Below are positions 35,262 through 44,641 of a stretch of 64,000 nt of DNA, in pieces. Below the pieces are notes generated by a model, which saw only the letters and a program-made list of their open reading frames with translations, was not told the DNA's origin and did not search any database. The translations under genes and the position numbers were made by a program. The stretch comes from Phormidesmis sp963710175 (GTDB lineage: Bacteria > Cyanobacteriota > Cyanobacteriia > Phormidesmidales > Phormidesmidaceae), in assembly GCA_963710175.1 (NCBI GenBank), contig CAVPZC010000001.1:1054001-1118000 (forward strand), given 5' to 3'. Position 1 is the first letter of the stretch, and the number at the start of each line of letters is the position of its first letter.

Positions 35262-37625
35262 TCATTGTTTTTGTCGATTCTGTAGCCCTTGTAGATTTCC
35301 TCGTACTACGTTGGTAGATGGGTGATCCGGTCCGAGAATCCGTTCAAAAAGTGCCAGTGCGTCTATATAGAGGGGTTCTGCGTCGCTGTAGCGCCCTTGA
35401 TTGTCGTAGAGCGACGCCAGATTGTTGAGGCTAAGGGCGACAGCGGGATGCTCTTCGCCCAACAGCCGTTTTCTCATCGCCAGTGCGTCTATATAGAGGG
35501 GTTCTGCGTCGCTGTAGCGCCCTTGATTTTTGTAGAGCGACGCCAGATTGTTGAGGCTAAGGGCGACAGCGGGATGCTCTTCGCCCAACAGCCGTTTATT
35601 CATCGCCAGTGCGTCTATATAGAGGGGTTCTGCGTCGCTGTAGCGCCCTTGATTGTCGTAGAGCAACGCCAGATTGTTGAGGCTAAGGGCGACAGAGGGA
35701 TGCTCTTCGCCCAACAGCCGCTTTTTCATCGCCAGTGCGTCTATATAGAGGGGTTCTGCGTCGCTGTAGCGCCCTTGATTTTTGTAGAGCGCCGCCAGAT
35801 TGTTGAGGCTAAGGGCGACATCGGGATGCTCTTCGCCCAACAGCCGTTTTCTCATCGCCAGTGCGTCTATATAGAGGGGTTCTGCGTCGCTGTATTGCGT
35901 CTGTTCTTTCAAGTAATAGCCCGTTCTGGCTAAGAGCAGTGCGGTCGTTTCAGATTCAATTTGATCAGCCGTGGCGAACTGAATCGCAACTTTGGCATGG
36001 GGCAACAGCCGCTCGCAGTCTGGCCAATTGCCATATTCTGCATTCGGAAAGGCCTGGGTCACCGATGCGATCGCCCGCTCTGTCCATAGGCGGCAGTGCG
36101 CCTCATCCATCTCAACTTTCACCACTTCCTGTACCAGGCGGTGAATCGTGTAGCTGTCACTTTTGGGGTCTATTCGGACTAAGGAATACTGGCTTAATGG
36201 CTCCAGTAACTCAGCGATCTCAAAGCGGGCTGCTTCCTGCTCCGCTGACGCCAGGGCATCGGTCAGTAAGCCCCCGAGCGATTCCCTGCCCGCCATCAGC
36301 AATTCATAGGGAATCGTATCTGGAGCTACAAAGGCGCTGAACTGTAACAATTCGGCTGAGGCCGGATTGAGCGCTTTCACGGCATCGAAATTGAGCTGCC
36401 AGGTGGTCTGTACAGAACGATTCGGTTGCTGCTCATTCCCGACTTTGGGCGGTTGCTGCTCTAGGAGGGTCAACCGCTTTTTTCGATATTGACTCAGATA
36501 GGTACTAAACCGCAGGTTTCGTTTCAGGATGAAAGCTCCAGCCTGTTCCAGGGCGAGGGGGAGAAACCCCAGTTCTGCGGCCAGGGTCGTGGCGGCATCG
36601 GCCTCGGTGGCATCGGTATCTCGACCGGCGCGTTTAAACAGAAAGGCGACGGCCTCTTCAGCAGGCATTTTCTGTAAGCTGACCGGCCTGGCAATGCCAA
36701 AACTATCAAAGATCTGAGCACGGGAGGTGAGCAGGATATGACCCTGCCCCTGACGCGGACGAAAAGGGTTGAGCAATTCCGGGTGATCGGCATTGTCAAA
36801 GACAAGCAGCCAGCCTGGGTTATGAGCCAGCCATTGCTTGACGGCTTGAATCGTGTCATCGGGGTCTTGAGCCTCTTGCTGTGGCAGATTGAGTAACCGT
36901 GCGATCTCCACAAAGCCGGTGCGGAGTTCTAGCTCAGTCTCTGCCCTAACCCAAAAAATAGCCTGATAGTCTTGCCGGTGGCGATAGGCATACTCAACGG
37001 CGGTTTGGGTTTTGCCAATTCCCCCTAAGCCACTGATTGCCTGGGTCTGAGACAGAGCAACGGCCTCATCCTGACTCAGCTGTTGGTGTAAGGTTTGTAA
37101 AACTTCCTCGCGCCCCGTAAAGAAAGCATTCCTCTCATAGGGCACATTCCAGGGGCGTGACCGAGCGGCGCTGGGAAAGTCTGGTTCCGTCTGGCTGATC
37201 CGAGGAAAAGGGGGCTCACTATCCGGCTTTAATCGCTCTGGCAACGCCGCTAAAATCGCTTGTTGTGCAACTTCGCGCTCCAGCCCGACCACATCGACAT
37301 AGACAATAGAGCCCAGTAACCCTTCGGGGTTGCACGCTTGCACCCTAATGGGAATAAGCTTACGCTGTTCGCTCATAGGATCCGACCTAAAGGCACTCCC
37401 CCATTCAGATTGTGTGAACGCAGCATTCAGATAGTTCTCAGATAGCACCACCAGAGTTTTATCGGTGTCTTTCGTTGCCTTATCCATATCCAGCACGAAA
37501 TTCCCCCCCGGTCGAAAATCCCAGGCTTGGATAACGGCTGTATGGCCTTCTGCTTCCAGTATCCAAGCAATCCACTCGGCCCAGGCTCTATCGGCTTTGT
37601 TGTAACTGACAAAAAAGCTAGGCAT
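35262..37625 (-). CDS. TIR - NB-ARC - TPR protein (STAND-type)
   Basis: 787 residues. The TIR_2 domain (about 1-130) opens FFVSYNKADRAWAEWI and has the acidic residue in TQSEWGSAF (Glu74), the position used by NADase TIRs. The NB-ARC NTPase (about 165-450) has a P-loop GLGGIGKTQ (199-207), Walker B LLVFDNAD and the HILLTSRAQ sensor. The C-terminal third is tetratricopeptide: about five 42-residue kinesin-light-chain-type repeats, with KRLLGEEHP, VALSLNNLA and GRYSDAEPLYIDALAM. TIR-STAND proteins can act as NAD-depleting antiviral or death effectors; that function is inferred here. The TPRs would be the sensor. The gene stands alone. Start ATG at 37625, directly before the TIR. Confidence 0.9.
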   Translation of the reverse strand: MPSFFVSYNKADRAWAEWIAWILEAEGHTAVIQAWDFRPGGNFVLDMDKATKDTDKTLVVLSENYLNAAFTQSEWGSAFRSDPMSEQRKLIPIRVQACNPEGLLGSIVYVDVVGLEREVAQQAILAALPERLKPDSEPPFPRISQTEPDFPSAARSRPWNVPYERNAFFTGREEVLQTLHQQLSQDEAVALSQTQAISGLGGIGKTQTAVEYAYRHRQDYQAIFWVRAETELELRTGFVEIARLLNLPQQEAQDPDDTIQAVKQWLAHNPGWLLVFDNADHPELLNPFRPRQGQGHILLTSRAQIFDSFGIARPVSLQKMPAEEAVAFLFKRAGRDTDATEADAATTLAAELGFLPLALEQAGAFILKRNLRFSTYLSQYRKKRLTLLEQQPPKVGNEQQPNRSVQTTWQLNFDAVKALNPASAELLQFSAFVAPDTIPYELLMAGRESLGGLLTDALASAEQEAARFEIAELLEPLSQYSLVRIDPKSDSYTIHRLVQEVVKVEMDEAHCRLWTERAIASVTQAFPNAEYGNWPDCERLLPHAKVAIQFATADQIESETTALLLARTGYYLKEQTQYSDAEPLYIDALAMRKRLLGEEHPDVALSLNNLAALYKNQGRYSDAEPLYIDALAMKKRLLGEEHPSVALSLNNLALLYDNQGRYSDAEPLYIDALAMNKRLLGEEHPAVALSLNNLASLYKNQGRYSDAEPLYIDALAMRKRLLGEEHPAVALSLNNLASLYDNQGRYSDAEPLYIDALALFERILGPDHPSTNVVRGNLQGLQNRQKQ
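35353..35900 (-). repeat. Tandem 126-bp repeats encoding TPRs
   Basis: The plus-strand motif GCCAGTGCGTCTATATAGAG begins at 35353, 35479, 35605, 35731 and 35857, a spacing of exactly 126 bp. Within units, differences are few and cluster at a handful of codons (Arg/Lys/Asn at the KRLL position; Ala/Leu/Ser before LY; Lys/Asp before NQGR). The DNA-level identity implies recent duplication or ongoing gene conversion. The frame is kept throughout. Confidence 0.9.
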
Positions 37626-37745
37626 TGACGGCGTGAGTAAAGGCGAACCGGAATTAATCTAGGGGTATTGCCCCGATTATAAGCCAGCACAGCTGTTTAC
37701 ACGCGAAATTTGGTCGTGCGTCAGAGGAAAGTGGTTTTGCTAGAA

Positions 37746-37964
37746 TAACGTGAGTTCGGGACAAGCAATTACCTGAAACATTGGTCAGACAGTAACCCTA
37801 GCCGCCTCTCCCGAGACAAAACCCCTCTTGGGAGGGGCGCAGGGGTGGGTTTCGGCTTGTAGCAAGAGTTGCCGACCCACCCCGCCCTGCGGGCACCCCT
37901 CCGGCGGGAGGGGATTCGCTTCAGGCTTGATGACTACAGGATCTCTCAACCCGAACTCACATTA
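37746..37964. mobile_element. MITE-like element A, copy 2 (219 bp)
   Basis: Same length and orientation as the copy at 12086-12304 and nearly identical (only about ten visible base differences). Ends are TAACGTGAGTTCGGG and CCCGAACTCACATTA. The 8-mer TAGAATAA occurs at both flanks (37741-37748 and 37963-37970), as expected for a target-site duplication; because the termini share TA/TTA, the exact border may shift by one or two bases. It has no coding capacity. It lies between the TIR gene (120 bp away) and the MFS gene. Confidence 0.88.
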
Positions 37965-37995
37965 GAATAATTCTGTCAAATAGCCGGATGGAGAG

Positions 37996-38118
37996 ATGGC
38001 ATGTCCCTTCTGTGAGCATCCTGAAGCCCACGAGCACAGCAAGAGAGGAATTGCTCGCGTGTACAACACCGTTGTGGATGTGGTGAGTGCGTCAATCCAA
38101 AAGGCTCAGTGCGCCTGA
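37996..38118 (+). pseudogene. Possible transposase N-terminal fragment (zinc-ribbon start)
   Basis: A 40-residue frame, MACPFCEHPEAHEHSKRGIA and so on, resembles the CPxC-type zinc-ribbon beginning of IS1-like transposases (CP.C.S..HGK). The remainder (YNTVVDVVSASIQKAQ) no longer matches, and the frame ends at TGA 38116-38118. Another open stretch reads to about 38200 without recognisable features. It is probably debris of an insertion sequence. The identification is weak. Confidence 0.3.
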
Positions 38119-38234
38119 AGGTTCTCAAGGCAGCTGATACGCTACAAGAACGCAGCGCCAGTCTCTCTGTAGACAGTTTGGCAGGTGGTGAGCGTCGTTT
38201 ATGCTGAGGCTATCGCTCAAGTCCTTTGCGTGCC

Positions 38235-39701
38235 ATGTCTCTAGACCCTGCCGCTGTAGAGCCAGACTTGCCAGTATCGGCTTCAAGAACGGATTCGCTA
38301 GAAGCGCAGTTTCAAGCGAATCTCAATAGCTCCGACCTCACCCGCCCGATGTGGATGCTGTGGATTCTTTCTGCTGGGCTGATTGCGCTAGACGGGTTCG
38401 ACTTTTTTGTAATTGGCGTGGCAATGCCGTTCATTCAGAGAGACTTTGGTCTGAGTGCAGGGTGGGTGGGGGCGATCGCAACTGCCGCGCTAGTCGGTGC
38501 GCTGGTCGGCTCACTCACCCTTGGCCCCATCACCGACAAAGTGGGCCGTCAGCGTATGTTGGTGATTGACATCGGGCTATTTATCGTTGCCTCAGCCGCG
38601 ACTGCGCTGGCTTGGAATGCCTGGTCGCTACTCATTTTTCGCTTTTTGGTCGGCGTTGGCATTGGCGCAGACTACCCAATCAGCGTCGCTTACATTACCG
38701 AAAATATGCCCGCTCGGCTGCGCGGTCGCATGGTGATTGGCGCATTCAGCTTTCAGTCAGTAGGGGCACTGCTCGGCGCGCTAGCAGGCTGGATAATTAT
38801 CTGGGGTTTCCAACAGACTGCGCCAGATTTAGCAACCGGCTATGCCTGGCGGTGGATGCTGGGTGTAGGCATTGCCCTTTCTGTTTTAGTAGGCGGACTA
38901 CGGCTGTTGTTTTTGTTAGAAAGCCCTAGCTATTATCTGGCAAAAGGAGAGTACGCAGCGGCGTCCGAGGCCGCATCTCAGCTGTTAGAAAAATCTGTTG
39001 TGCTCAAGCCCGATTCTCCTAGCGGGGTCGATAAGCAGGCCGCAGCTTCAACTTCTCTGAGCTATGGCGATCTATTCTCATCTGCCTACATTCGCCAGAC
39101 GGCACTGGCTTCTATTCCCTGGTTTCTACAAGATATTGCCACCTACGGTATCGGTATCTTTACCCCGACCATCATCGCAACGCTGGCCTTTTCTCAAGAG
39201 AGCAGTTTGCTGATGCGAGAAATGGCCTCAGCGCGTGGAGCGGCAATGGTCAATGTGTTTTTGGTGGTTGGCTTTTTAATAGCCGTGCTGTTGGTTGATC
39301 GAGTTGGCCGTATTCCCTTGCAGATTGTCGGGTTTATTGGAATGGCCGTAGGGCTGTGCCTGCTCTCCTTTTCGGGCTCTACGCAGATTGGCCTACTATT
39401 TACCGGCTTTATCGTATTTAATCTGATGATGAATTTAGGGCCTAATTCTACGACTTTTTTACTATCGGGTGAGGTGTTTCCGCCCGCCATCAGAGCTAGC
39501 GGTGCAGGGCTAGCAGGCGCTATTGCAAAGTTGGGCGCGGTACTGGGTGCTTTGGGGCTACCTGTCTTGCAGGAGAGTGTGGGGGTGGCTGGGTTATTGC
39601 GATCGCTCGCCCTAATCTGCATCCTCGCCGCAGCCATTACCTACAGTCTACGCACCGCAGCTACTAGCCAACCCCTCTCCCCAGATAGCACAATCAGATA
39701 G
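38235..39701 (+). CDS. MFS transporter, sugar-porter/aromatic-acid type
   Basis: 488 residues with 12 transmembrane helices. The signature between helices 2 and 3 is LTLGPITDKVGRQRMLVIDI (pattern G..aDr.GRr), and helix 4-5 has FLVGVGIGADYPISVAYITE, as in the sugar porter and aromatic acid/inorganic phosphate:H+ symporter branches. A second GRxP-like loop (DRVGRIPLQIVG) lies after helix 8. I chose ATG 38235 over TTG 38226. Substrate unknown; inorganic phosphate, aromatic acids and sugars are all possible. Confidence 0.85.
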   Translation: MSLDPAAVEPDLPVSASRTDSLEAQFQANLNSSDLTRPMWMLWILSAGLIALDGFDFFVIGVAMPFIQRDFGLSAGWVGAIATAALVGALVGSLTLGPITDKVGRQRMLVIDIGLFIVASAATALAWNAWSLLIFRFLVGVGIGADYPISVAYITENMPARLRGRMVIGAFSFQSVGALLGALAGWIIIWGFQQTAPDLATGYAWRWMLGVGIALSVLVGGLRLLFLLESPSYYLAKGEYAAASEAASQLLEKSVVLKPDSPSGVDKQAAASTSLSYGDLFSSAYIRQTALASIPWFLQDIATYGIGIFTPTIIATLAFSQESSLLMREMASARGAAMVNVFLVVGFLIAVLLVDRVGRIPLQIVGFIGMAVGLCLLSFSGSTQIGLLFTGFIVFNLMMNLGPNSTTFLLSGEVFPPAIRASGAGLAGAIAKLGAVLGALGLPVLQESVGVAGLLRSLALICILAAAITYSLRTAATSQPLSPDSTIR

Positions 39702-39798
39702 TACGGCCATCTGACATAGCCTGTTAAACTCTGCTAAAAGTAAATGGACGAGTCACCGACTAGGTTAAAACACACTCCATTAGGAAACAAAAACAGCC

Positions 39799-39987
39799 AT
39801 GACCACATCTGAAGAGAGCTGGTACATCGTCAAACAGGCCTCGCAGCAGTGTGAAATCATCTCTGCGCAAGCATTAGAAGCTTCATCAGATCGAGACTCA
39901 GAGCGCTGGGGCCCCTTTAAAACGCAAAATCAGGCCATTGCAAAACGCATTGGCCTGATCAGAGCGGGTAAATGTCAGCCTAGTTAA
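39799..39987 (+). CDS. Small conserved cyanobacterial protein
   Basis: 62 residues. The C-terminal part, WGPFKTQNQAIAKRIGLIRA and GKCQP, is a signature I recognise from short conserved cyanobacterial proteins of unknown function; the start SWYIVKQASQQCEII fits a small beta-alpha fold. The stop TAA is the first three bases of the repeat region at 39985. It begins about 97 bp after the MFS gene and has its own likely promoter region. Confidence 0.65.
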   Translation: MTTSEESWYIVKQASQQCEIISAQALEASSDRDSERWGPFKTQNQAIAKRIGLIRAGKCQPS

Positions 39988-40309
39988 CCCGAGTTCTGGA
40001 CAAGCTGTCTCATAGTCAACTGCTCAACCCTCTCACACCAAAGCCAATCCGGGTTCCCCTTACCAAGGGGAACCGCAAGGGAGGGGTTCCGGCGACATGC
40101 TCTATAGCTCCTGTCGAGTTGCTTAGGACACTTTTATCGGCTGAAACCGTTATCTGACAACAGGCAACTCGACTCGCGAAGTAAGGATACATCCTTACTT
40201 CGCTCTATACTCAGCCAGAACCCCTCTACCTGCCGCCTCTCTCCTTGCCAGAGAGAGAAAAATCCCCAATGGCACATTCCCAGCCACTCTTATCCCGAAC
40301 TGACGTCAA
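39985..40309. repeat. Diverged MITE-like region with nested inverted repeat
   Basis: The left end TAACCCGAGTTCTGGACAAG and the right end CTTATCCCGAACTGACGTCA resemble the terminal repeats of MITE-like element A (TAACGTGAGTTCGGGATAAG), allowing four or five mismatches. The inside differs: a GGTTCCCCTT/AAGGGGAACC palindrome at 40049-40070, and GTCGAGTTGC (40111) with GCAACTCGAC (40165), followed by GAAGTAAGGAT/ATCCTTACTTC near 40178-40202. It appears to be an old copy with later insertions. A TCCTGTCGAGTTGCTTAGGA block inside it recurs at about 15314. Confidence 0.45.
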
Positions 40310-40364
40310 GCAAGTTTAGCTCAGAGCGATCAGTCAGCAAATCTGAGCTGATAGCCACATCAGC

Positions 40365-41663
40365 TTACTGCCCAGGAACACCCACTGCGCTGGCCGACTG
40401 CCGCTGAGCGCGGATAGAGTCAGTAAGCACTTCAAGTGCCTTGGCATACTGCGGATCTTCTAAAGTGCCAATCTTCTCGCGGTCGTCAGCCAGCAAATCA
40501 CGCTGCTCTTCGGTTAGCTCCACCACAAAATCTGGCTCGATGCCTAGCTTATTAATATCTCGGCCATCTGGCGTCAGATATTTGGCAATAGTCACGGCCA
40601 CGCCAGAGCCATCAGCCAAGCCCCGGACAGACTGCACTAGCCCCTTACCAAAGGTTTGAGTGCCGACCAGCGTAGCCCGGTTGTTATCTTGCAAAGCGCC
40701 CGAGAGGATTTCACTGGCGCTAGCAGAACCGCCGTCTACCAGCACAACCAGTGGCCGGTCTGTCAGCGCTTGATTATGCGCAACTTCTTCATCGCTCACC
40801 GAATTGCGGTCCACCGTCGAGACAATGGTGCCTTCTTCTATCCACATCTCAGCGATGTCAATACTGGAAAAGAGTAGGCCGCCAGGGTTGGAGCGCAGGT
40901 CAAGCACATAGCCCGTCACATCGCGCTCTTCTAAAGCCTGAATCGCTTCGCGCATTTCAGCCGCAGCGTTGGCGCTAAACTGCGTCAGGCGAATGTAGCC
41001 CACCGAGCCTTCCGGACCAGATTCTACCGAGTAGCGAACGGGATGAATTTCGATGCGGGCGCGGGTCAGCTCAAATTCGAGCGCCTTTTCTTCGCGCCGA
41101 ACCGTGATCTGCACCTGCGAATTGACGGGGCCGCGAATCAGGTTGACTGCGTCGCTGAGCTCCATACCTTCTGTGCTCTGGCCGTCAATGGACGTAATGA
41201 CATCGCCAGAGAGTAGCCCTGCTTCGTAGGCGGGCGTTTGCTCAATGGGTGAAACGACAACTATCTCTTCAGTTTCTTCTTCCTGAGTGATTTGAATGCC
41301 GACTCCGGTTAGCTCTCCGGAGGTGTCAATTTGCATATTGCTAAATTCTTGAGGATCCATAAATCGGGTGTATGGATCTTCGAGCTGCTCTAGCATCTCG
41401 CGCACAGCTGTGTAAGCTTCTTCTTGATCGGTATACGTGCGGTTGAGATAGGTTGTCCGAACGTCATTCCAGTCAACGGCGTTAAATGAGCCGTCAACGT
41501 ACTCATGATCGATTAGCTGCCACACCTCATCGATTAGCTCTTTGGGGCTTTCCTTAAAAAAGGCCTGGCCATCAGCTAAGTGAATACCGGTACCGGTGAC
41601 AACGACGGCGACACTCGCTAATGCGGTTGCTCCAAGGATAAGACCACGCTTGGTAACTGCCAT
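40365..41663 (-). CDS. Carboxyl-terminal processing protease (S41), CtpA-like
   Basis: 432 residues: an N-terminal membrane or signal helix (GLILGATALASVAVVVTGTG), an activation domain with VWQLIDHEYVDG, a PDZ domain (about 105-190: GVGIQITQEEE ... AGLLSGDVITSIDGQST), and the protease core with catalytic Ser in GGSASASEILSGAL and Lys in TFGKGLVQSV. CtpA processes the D1 precursor of photosystem II; cyanobacteria have two or three paralogues (CtpA, CtpB, CtpC) and the sequence alone does not settle which this is. I chose the ATG at 41663, giving a proper signal helix. Confidence 0.88.
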   Translation of the reverse strand: MAVTKRGLILGATALASVAVVVTGTGIHLADGQAFFKESPKELIDEVWQLIDHEYVDGSFNAVDWNDVRTTYLNRTYTDQEEAYTAVREMLEQLEDPYTRFMDPQEFSNMQIDTSGELTGVGIQITQEEETEEIVVVSPIEQTPAYEAGLLSGDVITSIDGQSTEGMELSDAVNLIRGPVNSQVQITVRREEKALEFELTRARIEIHPVRYSVESGPEGSVGYIRLTQFSANAAAEMREAIQALEERDVTGYVLDLRSNPGGLLFSSIDIAEMWIEEGTIVSTVDRNSVSDEEVAHNQALTDRPLVVLVDGGSASASEILSGALQDNNRATLVGTQTFGKGLVQSVRGLADGSGVAVTIAKYLTPDGRDINKLGIEPDFVVELTEEQRDLLADDREKIGTLEDPQYAKALEVLTDSIRAQRQSASAVGVPGQ

Positions 41664-41878
41664 AAAGATTAAGAATCCTGTGAGGAGGACATCAATAATG
41701 CCCAATTTAACACACACGCTTTGCGAGTAGTCTGAGCTTAGGATAAAGAGATGCTTTTACCGTGTTTAAACGATGTGTTGAATACCCAGATTAGGGCAAA
41801 ACGAACGCTGCCTACCTCAAATATAGGCCAGTTTGCCAAGCGAGCTATCGCCCAACTATTGCCGCAGCTTTTGAGCGT

Positions 41879-43165
41879 CTAGCGCGTCGCCGCAGCGCCT
41901 ACCGGCACAGATGGATTGTCTGCTTCGGGCTCTAGCCAGCGGCCATCGCTTTTAATCAGGTTGATCAATTCTTCTACACCCTGGGCTTCAGGAACGCGCT
42001 TAATCTCTTCGCGGCCTCTGTAGAGCGCGATGGTCCCGGCCTGCTTGCCCACATAGCCGTAGTCAGCATCGGCCATTTCGCCTGGGCCATTGACAATGCA
42101 GCCCATCACGGCAATATCCAGGCCAGTCAGATGGTTGGTCGCCTCGCGGACTTTATGAAGCACCTCTTCTAGGTTAAACAGCGTGCGACCGCAGGAGGGG
42201 CAGGCAACGTATTCCACCATGGTTTTGCGTAGGCCCAGCGCCTGCAAAATGCTGTAGCACACCGGAATTTCTTTTTCGGGGGCTTCGGTCAGGGAGACGC
42301 GAATGGTATCGCCGATGCCCATAGCCAGGAGCGTGCCAATCCCTGCGGTTGATTTGATTCGGCCATATTCGCCATCGCCTGCTTCGGTAACGCCTAAGTG
42401 CAGCGGGTAGCTCATGCCCAGCTCATCCATGCGCTTTACCATCAGCCGATAGGCCGCTAGCATGACGGGTACCCGCGAGGCTTTAAGCGAGATCACAATA
42501 TTGTAAAAGTCCAGCGACTCACAGATGCGAATAAATTCTAGGGCCGATTCGACCATGCCTTCGGGGGTGTCGCCGTAGGTGAAGAGCATTCGCTCTGCCA
42601 GGGAGCCGTGGTTGACGCCAATGCGCATGGCTTTGCCCTGGTCACGCAGCGAAATGACTAGCGGCTCTAAGGTTTCGCGAATTTTGGCACCAATGCCGTC
42701 AAATTCTGCTTGGGTGTATTCGGTGCGATCGCTCGCCGGTTTTTCAAAGACATACAGACCCGGATTAATCCGCACCTTATCGACATGCTTGGCCACTTCT
42801 AGGGCAATTTTCATGCCGTTGTGGTGAACATCGGCGACCAGTGGCACAGTTTGATAAGTCTTCGCTAGTCTGCCTTTGATTTCTTCTAGAGCGCGGGCAT
42901 GAGCCATGCTGGGAACCGTCACTCGCACAATCTCACAGCCAATCTCGTGCAGCCGCCGAATGCCTGCTACCGAGCCATCAATATCGAGCGTGTCTTCATT
43001 GATCATCGACTGCACCACGACCGGGTGCCCGCCGCCGATGGTGACATCGCCTACTTTTACCGGGCGAGTTTTGCGCCGTACGATGGTGGCCTCAAAATCG
43101 GTAGCCTCAGCAGCGGTGTCAGATGAGGTGCTGATGGGCGCAGGGGGAAAGGGCAGAGTTTGCAT
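41879..43165 (-). CDS. ispG: 4-Hydroxy-3-methylbut-2-enyl diphosphate synthase (ferredoxin)
   Basis: 428 residues of IspG/GcpE, the penultimate MEP-pathway enzyme that converts MEcPP to HMBPP. The TIM-barrel part begins RRKTRPVKVGDVTIGGGHPV and QSMINEDTLD. The [4Fe-4S] cluster cysteines are in YVACPSCGRTLF and IAVMGCIVNGPGEM, followed by Glu of GPGEMADADYG. In cyanobacteria the electron donor is ferredoxin. An ATG 13 codons upstream is less likely. It feeds carotenoid, chlorophyll phytol and quinone synthesis. Confidence 0.95.
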   Translation of the reverse strand: MQTLPFPPAPISTSSDTAAEATDFEATIVRRKTRPVKVGDVTIGGGHPVVVQSMINEDTLDIDGSVAGIRRLHEIGCEIVRVTVPSMAHARALEEIKGRLAKTYQTVPLVADVHHNGMKIALEVAKHVDKVRINPGLYVFEKPASDRTEYTQAEFDGIGAKIRETLEPLVISLRDQGKAMRIGVNHGSLAERMLFTYGDTPEGMVESALEFIRICESLDFYNIVISLKASRVPVMLAAYRLMVKRMDELGMSYPLHLGVTEAGDGEYGRIKSTAGIGTLLAMGIGDTIRVSLTEAPEKEIPVCYSILQALGLRKTMVEYVACPSCGRTLFNLEEVLHKVREATNHLTGLDIAVMGCIVNGPGEMADADYGYVGKQAGTIALYRGREEIKRVPEAQGVEELINLIKSDGRWLEPEADNPSVPVGAAATR

Positions 43166-43428
43166 AGGTGAGATTGATCGAGTGCAGTTGAGCAGGTGCA
43201 ACAATTCAGGGATTCCTTTTCAGGTTGCCACAGAATGCACCGCTTTGAGTGTCTTCTACGATGTATTCAGTCTGGGTAGTGCAGAGAAATCACGGGTGGT
43301 GCGCTAGACCTCATTACGGTATGGGTTGGATGGCTTTTCTGAAGAGGACGCGCTGATCGCATCTTTCATTGCGCAGACCATGCCAGGGCCTAGAATAAAG
43401 GAACTATGCCTGTTAGGGATACTCCAAT

Positions 43429-44106
43429 ATGGTTAGTGCAATTCCTTTGATCAAGCAGCCTATTCCACAGCCTATTGGCGAGCGCAGGGTTGTTCTGCGC
43501 TCACTTGACTGGCAAGGGTATCTGGCTATTAGGCGATCGCTTAGCGCTGCTCGAAATACTCGCCTGACTTATTCTCAAGGACTCCTAGAGATTACAATGC
43601 CGCTCGAAATTCACGAATTTTCGACCTGGCTAATTGGCCGATTTATATACATCCTGGTTTCTGAGCTGGGTATGGATATCAAGACCATAGGCTCTACTAC
43701 ACTGGATCGCGAGGCACTGGATCGCTCAGCGGAGCCAGATGCGGCCTACTACATTCAAAATCAACCGTTAGTGGCTGGGCGCACTATTGATTTAGAAAAA
43801 GACCCGCCGCCAGATTTAGTCGTAGAAGTAGACATCACGCATACAGACATTGACAAGCTACAGCTGTACGCCACTATGGGCATTCCCGAATTTTGGCGCT
43901 ACAACGGTGAAACTTGGCGAATTTACCATCTGCAAGGTGCTGTATACGAAGAGATGGAGATGAGCCCTACTTTTTCGAGGGTGCCTAAGACAAAACTCTA
44001 TGAGTTTTTAGCGGCTGCTCAACTCAGTGAAATCAAAGCCGATCAAGCTTTGCGTGAGTGGGTACGCTTCTCAGCAGAAAAATCTTCGTCATCGCTCGAC
44101 CACTAA
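43429..44106 (+). CDS. Uma2 family endonuclease-like protein (DUF820)
   Basis: 225 residues with the PD-(D/E)xK-type Uma2 fold: LEITMPLEIHEFSTWLIGRF, then EPDAAYYIQNQP, PPPDLVVEVDITHTDIDKLQ and LYATMGIPEFWRYNGETWRI. The Asp, Glu-x-Asp and Lys of the predicted active site are kept. Cyanobacteria carry dozens of these genes; the function is unknown and the nuclease label rests on fold similarity. It is monocistronic and ends 64 bp before a convergent TPR gene. Confidence 0.85.
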   Translation: MVSAIPLIKQPIPQPIGERRVVLRSLDWQGYLAIRRSLSAARNTRLTYSQGLLEITMPLEIHEFSTWLIGRFIYILVSELGMDIKTIGSTTLDREALDRSAEPDAAYYIQNQPLVAGRTIDLEKDPPPDLVVEVDITHTDIDKLQLYATMGIPEFWRYNGETWRIYHLQGAVYEEMEMSPTFSRVPKTKLYEFLAAAQLSEIKADQALREWVRFSAEKSSSSLDH

Positions 44107-44170
44107 GCAGGGGAATTAGGCTGCGATCTGTGCAACTCATGACAGATCCTACAGGGGGGATTCGCCTCAG

Positions 44171-44641
44171 CTATTCTAGCCGGGCAGTGCACTCTAAAAT
44201 CATTCGCTGGTTGGCGACGGCATAAGGCTGCACGCTGAGCGCCTGCCGAAAAGGCTGGATAGCGGCGGCATAGTGACCCAGCGCGCAGTGGCACAGCCCT
44301 AACCCGTGCAGTGCTCCAAAATGATGAGGTACGAGCTGAATGGCTTTTTGGCAGTCGGCGATCGCCCGCCAATAATCACCCTGGGTGTAGTGCAAAACAG
44401 CCCGTCTGTTCCAGGCTTCGGCAAAATCGGGCTGCGCTTGAATAATGTCACTTAGCAAAGATTCGGCCTGATTGGGTTGGCCTTCTTCTAGCAGCGTCTG
44501 GGCCTGCATCAGCTGTTGGACACCGTAGACGCCTTTTTGGTGAAACCACAGATGCCAGAGAGTGGCTGAGGCGCGATCGCGGACGGCTGCATCCGACTGT
44601 TTGAGGTCAGCTAGCAGCTGTTCAATCGAAGTGTGCTCCAT
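44171..44641 (-). CDS. Short TPR protein
   Basis: About 156 residues. After an N-terminal helical segment (SIEQLLADLKQSDAAVRDRA, ATLWHLWFHQKG) come three TPR units: AQTLLEEGQPNQAESLLSDI, AEAWNRRAVLHYTQGDYWRA and HGLGLCHCALGHYAAAIQP. The order and length match a conserved cyanobacterial TPR protein with no known role. The start could be ATG 44641 or ATG 44656. Confidence 0.8.
   Translation of the reverse strand: MEHTSIEQLLADLKQSDAAVRDRASATLWHLWFHQKGVYGVQQLMQAQTLLEEGQPNQAESLLSDIIQAQPDFAEAWNRRAVLHYTQGDYWRAIADCQKAIQLVPHHFGALHGLGLCHCALGHYAAAIQPFRQALSVQPYAVANQRMILECTARLE

Noticed and set aside
35353..35900. Direct repeats that could suggest a CRISPR array
   Set aside because: The whole 126-bp unit is repeated without variable spacers, and it encodes TPRs in frame. 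The 102-bp repeats at 63232-64000 are rejected for the same reason.
35322..35933. 203-codon plus-strand frame with repeated protein text
   Set aside because: It is the antisense reading of the TPR repeats; the 126-bp period (a multiple of 3) keeps all frames open.
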